From: Kiloniellaceae bacterium
Lineage (GTDB): Bacteria; Pseudomonadota; Alphaproteobacteria; Kiloniellales; Kiloniellaceae
DNA length: 5,771 nucleotides
Direction: 5' to 3'
NCBI GenBank assembly: GCA_028280915.1
Contig: JANQKX010000219.1
Span: 1 to 5,771, forward strand
Both the position numbers and the translations under genes were made by a program. Below, in pieces: positions 4,484 to 5,771 of the stretch; the first letter of the stretch is position 1; each line of letters begins with the position of its first letter. Under the pieces are notes generated by a model that searched no databases, was not told the origin of the DNA, and saw only the letters and a list, made by a program, of their open reading frames with translations.

Positions 4484-5771
4484 ATGGGGCGGCGGAGGTT
4501 CTTGAAGGGGAAGAGACTGTAGTCGGAGCTGCACACGCCGGGGCCGGCGGCCAGGACGATGCCCCGGGCGATGGGCTCGAAGCCGGCGCGGAAGTGCTGG
4601 CGGGATTTCAGCAGGACGAAGTTCTTCCGCCGGGGGTCGATGCCGGCGTGGGTGAAATAGCCCAAATCATAGGGCTCGCTGCGGGATTCGCTGAGCAGGA
4701 TTTCCGCCGCGCCCGTGTCCAGGACCGCCGTGCGCCCCAGGGTCACGGTGAAGCCGGTCATCATGGGCCCGGTGATGGTAAAGCGCCCGTGGGTCAAGGC
4801 CTTGACCCGGCCGGAGAGGGTCAGGGGCGCCGCTTTCAGGCCGATGGCCGGGGCCGCGGTCTTGGCGCCCAGAGGCAGGGTCACTTGGGCACCCTCGCCG
4901 GCCTGCCACAACCGGTCCACCGCCTCCGGATCCCAGATCGGGCCGACCGCCAGGCCTTCCAGGCCTTGGTTGAGGGCCTCGGCGGTGGCGGCCATGGAAT
5001 CCCCGTTGCCGCCCGCCCCCGTGTTGTCACCGTGATCGGCCAGGATGATGGGGCCACTGCCCGGCAGATCCCGGTCCAGCTGCTTGGCCCGGGCGATGGA
5101 CTGGGCCAGGGGCTCGGGATCGAACACAAAGTCGGCCCGCCGGTCCCAGGCCATATCCAGCAGATCCTCCAAGAGGTCTTCGGCGGCCGCCATGGCGCCG
5201 GCATCGCCGGTGATGACGGCGCTCAGGCTGGCATGGGGCACGTCGGCCAGGGGAAAACCGCCGAACACCGAAGCGGTCAGCACCTGCCCGCGAGCCTCGG
5301 CGTCCATGGCCTTGTCCATGATGTCCTTCATGGGCTGAGCAGCCGGGGTCTGCTTGATCATGTGGGTGAGCAGAGGCAGGCTGCCCCAGGCCATGCGAGG
5401 GGTGGCCTCGCCGCGCAGGCTTTGCAACAAGACGCGCGCCGCCCGCTGGCCGGTTTCGTACATGTCCACGTGGGGATAGGTACAGTACCCCGTGATGACC
5501 GTGGCGTTTTCCACCATGGCGCGGGACAGGTTGGTGTGGAAATCCAGCGCCACCGCGACGGGCAGCTCCGGCGCCACACGGCGGATGCGGGAGAGCAGAT
5601 CGCCTTCGCCGTCGTCATGGTCCGCGCAGACCATGGCCCCGTGCAGGTCCAGCATCACCCCGTCACAGCCCGCCGCCACCGCGCCACAGATATCATCGCA
5701 CATGCGCTCGAAGGCCCGGGCGTCCACCGGGCCGCTGGGCTCGGCATTGGCGGCCAGGGGGACGGTGATCT
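4450..5771 (-). CDS. M81 family metallopeptidase (MlrC-like), N-terminus beyond the window
   Basis: The frame is open to the right edge, giving 439 complete codons; family members are about 490–500 residues, so roughly 50–60 N-terminal residues, including the conserved HETN-type segment, are missing. A GTG at 5727 is not the start, because the codons before it encode TVPLAANAEPSGPV, a conserved stretch. Counting from the first complete codon (5769), the MlrC N-domain shows LDLHGAM (39–45), LDFHTN (75–80) and TYPHVD (97–102). Asp76, His78 and His100 fit the Asp-x-His…His zinc ligands described for MlrC. The glycine-rich ADHGDNTGAGGNGDS (244–258) marks the MlrC C-terminal domain, which ends RRPIYPLDP. 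MlrC itself cleaves linearised microcystin products, but most members act on unknown peptides or amides, and I would not infer microcystin degradation here. Its stop codon lies inside the truncated toxin frame on the opposite strand. Confidence 0.9.
   Translation of the reverse strand, partial: ITVPLAANAEPSGPVDARAFERMCDDICGAVAAGCDGVMLDLHGAMVCADHDDGEGDLLSRIRRVAPELPVAVALDFHTNLSRAMVENATVITGYCTYPHVDMYETGQRAARVLLQSLRGEATPRMAWGSLPLLTHMIKQTPAAQPMKDIMDKAMDAEARGQVLTASVFGGFPLADVPHASLSAVITGDAGAMAAAEDLLEDLLDMAWDRRADFVFDPEPLAQSIARAKQLDRDLPGSGPIILADHGDNTGAGGNGDSMAATAEALNQGLEGLAVGPIWDPEAVDRLWQAGEGAQVTLPLGAKTAAPAIGLKAAPLTLSGRVKALTHGRFTITGPMMTGFTVTLGRTAVLDTGAAEILLSESRSEPYDLGYFTHAGIDPRRKNFVLLKSRQHFRAGFEPIARGIVLAAGPGVCSSDYSLFPFKNLRRPIYPLDPDATRG

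Noticed and set aside
4307..4534. Minus-strand open frame opposite the toxin remnant
   Set aside because: It overlaps the antitoxin and toxin frames and the peptidase 3' end, and shows no family signature or ribosome-binding site.

Overview
The window reads as chromosomal DNA of a GC-rich proteobacterium. An alphaproteobacterium of the Rhodospirillales type is my best guess. The guess rests on strong G/C preference at third codon positions, a yggT–folD neighbourhood, and a branched-chain-amino-acid-type ABC ATPase directly followed by a phenylacetate-CoA-ligase-like gene. No 16S or other taxonomic marker is present, so this placement is an inference.

Layout. (1) Positions 1–2179, plus strand: the end of an operon. 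It holds a probable last few codons of an upstream gene (3–27), a LivF-type ABC ATPase (70–921) and, one base later, a PaaK-like adenylate-forming ligase homologue (923–2179). The pair suggests uptake of a carboxylic or aromatic acid linked to CoA activation. However, the ligase homologue has a non-canonical P-loop region and a Leu where the family's C-terminal catalytic Lys is expected. (2) Positions 2203–3666, minus strand and convergent with the first block: yggT (membrane protein) followed by folD (one-carbon folate metabolism). FolD most likely starts at a TTG codon behind a perfect Shine-Dalgarno sequence. (3) Positions 3815–4056, plus strand: a tRNA-Ala(CGC) gene with a near-consensus promoter. 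It is followed by a tandem repeat in which the tRNA 3' end (including CCA) and its terminator are duplicated, plus a third, decayed partial copy. (4) Positions 4110–4483, plus strand: a small antitoxin-like gene overlapping by ATGA a ParE/RelE-like toxin reading frame that is cut short after about 35 recognisable residues. (5) Positions 4450–5771, minus strand: a MlrC-like M81 metallopeptidase whose N-terminus lies beyond the right edge.

Blocks 1, 2 and 5 are ordinary metabolic or transport genes. The accessory part is about 3938–4450. A tRNA 3' end repeated in tandem beside a broken toxin–antitoxin pair of visibly lower GC looks like the scar of one or more old insertions at a tRNA gene. I do not see a complete new multi-gene system. 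The points most worth a second look are the tRNA-tail/terminator repeat, the broken toxin with its retained antitoxin, and the ligase homologue lacking expected catalytic features.
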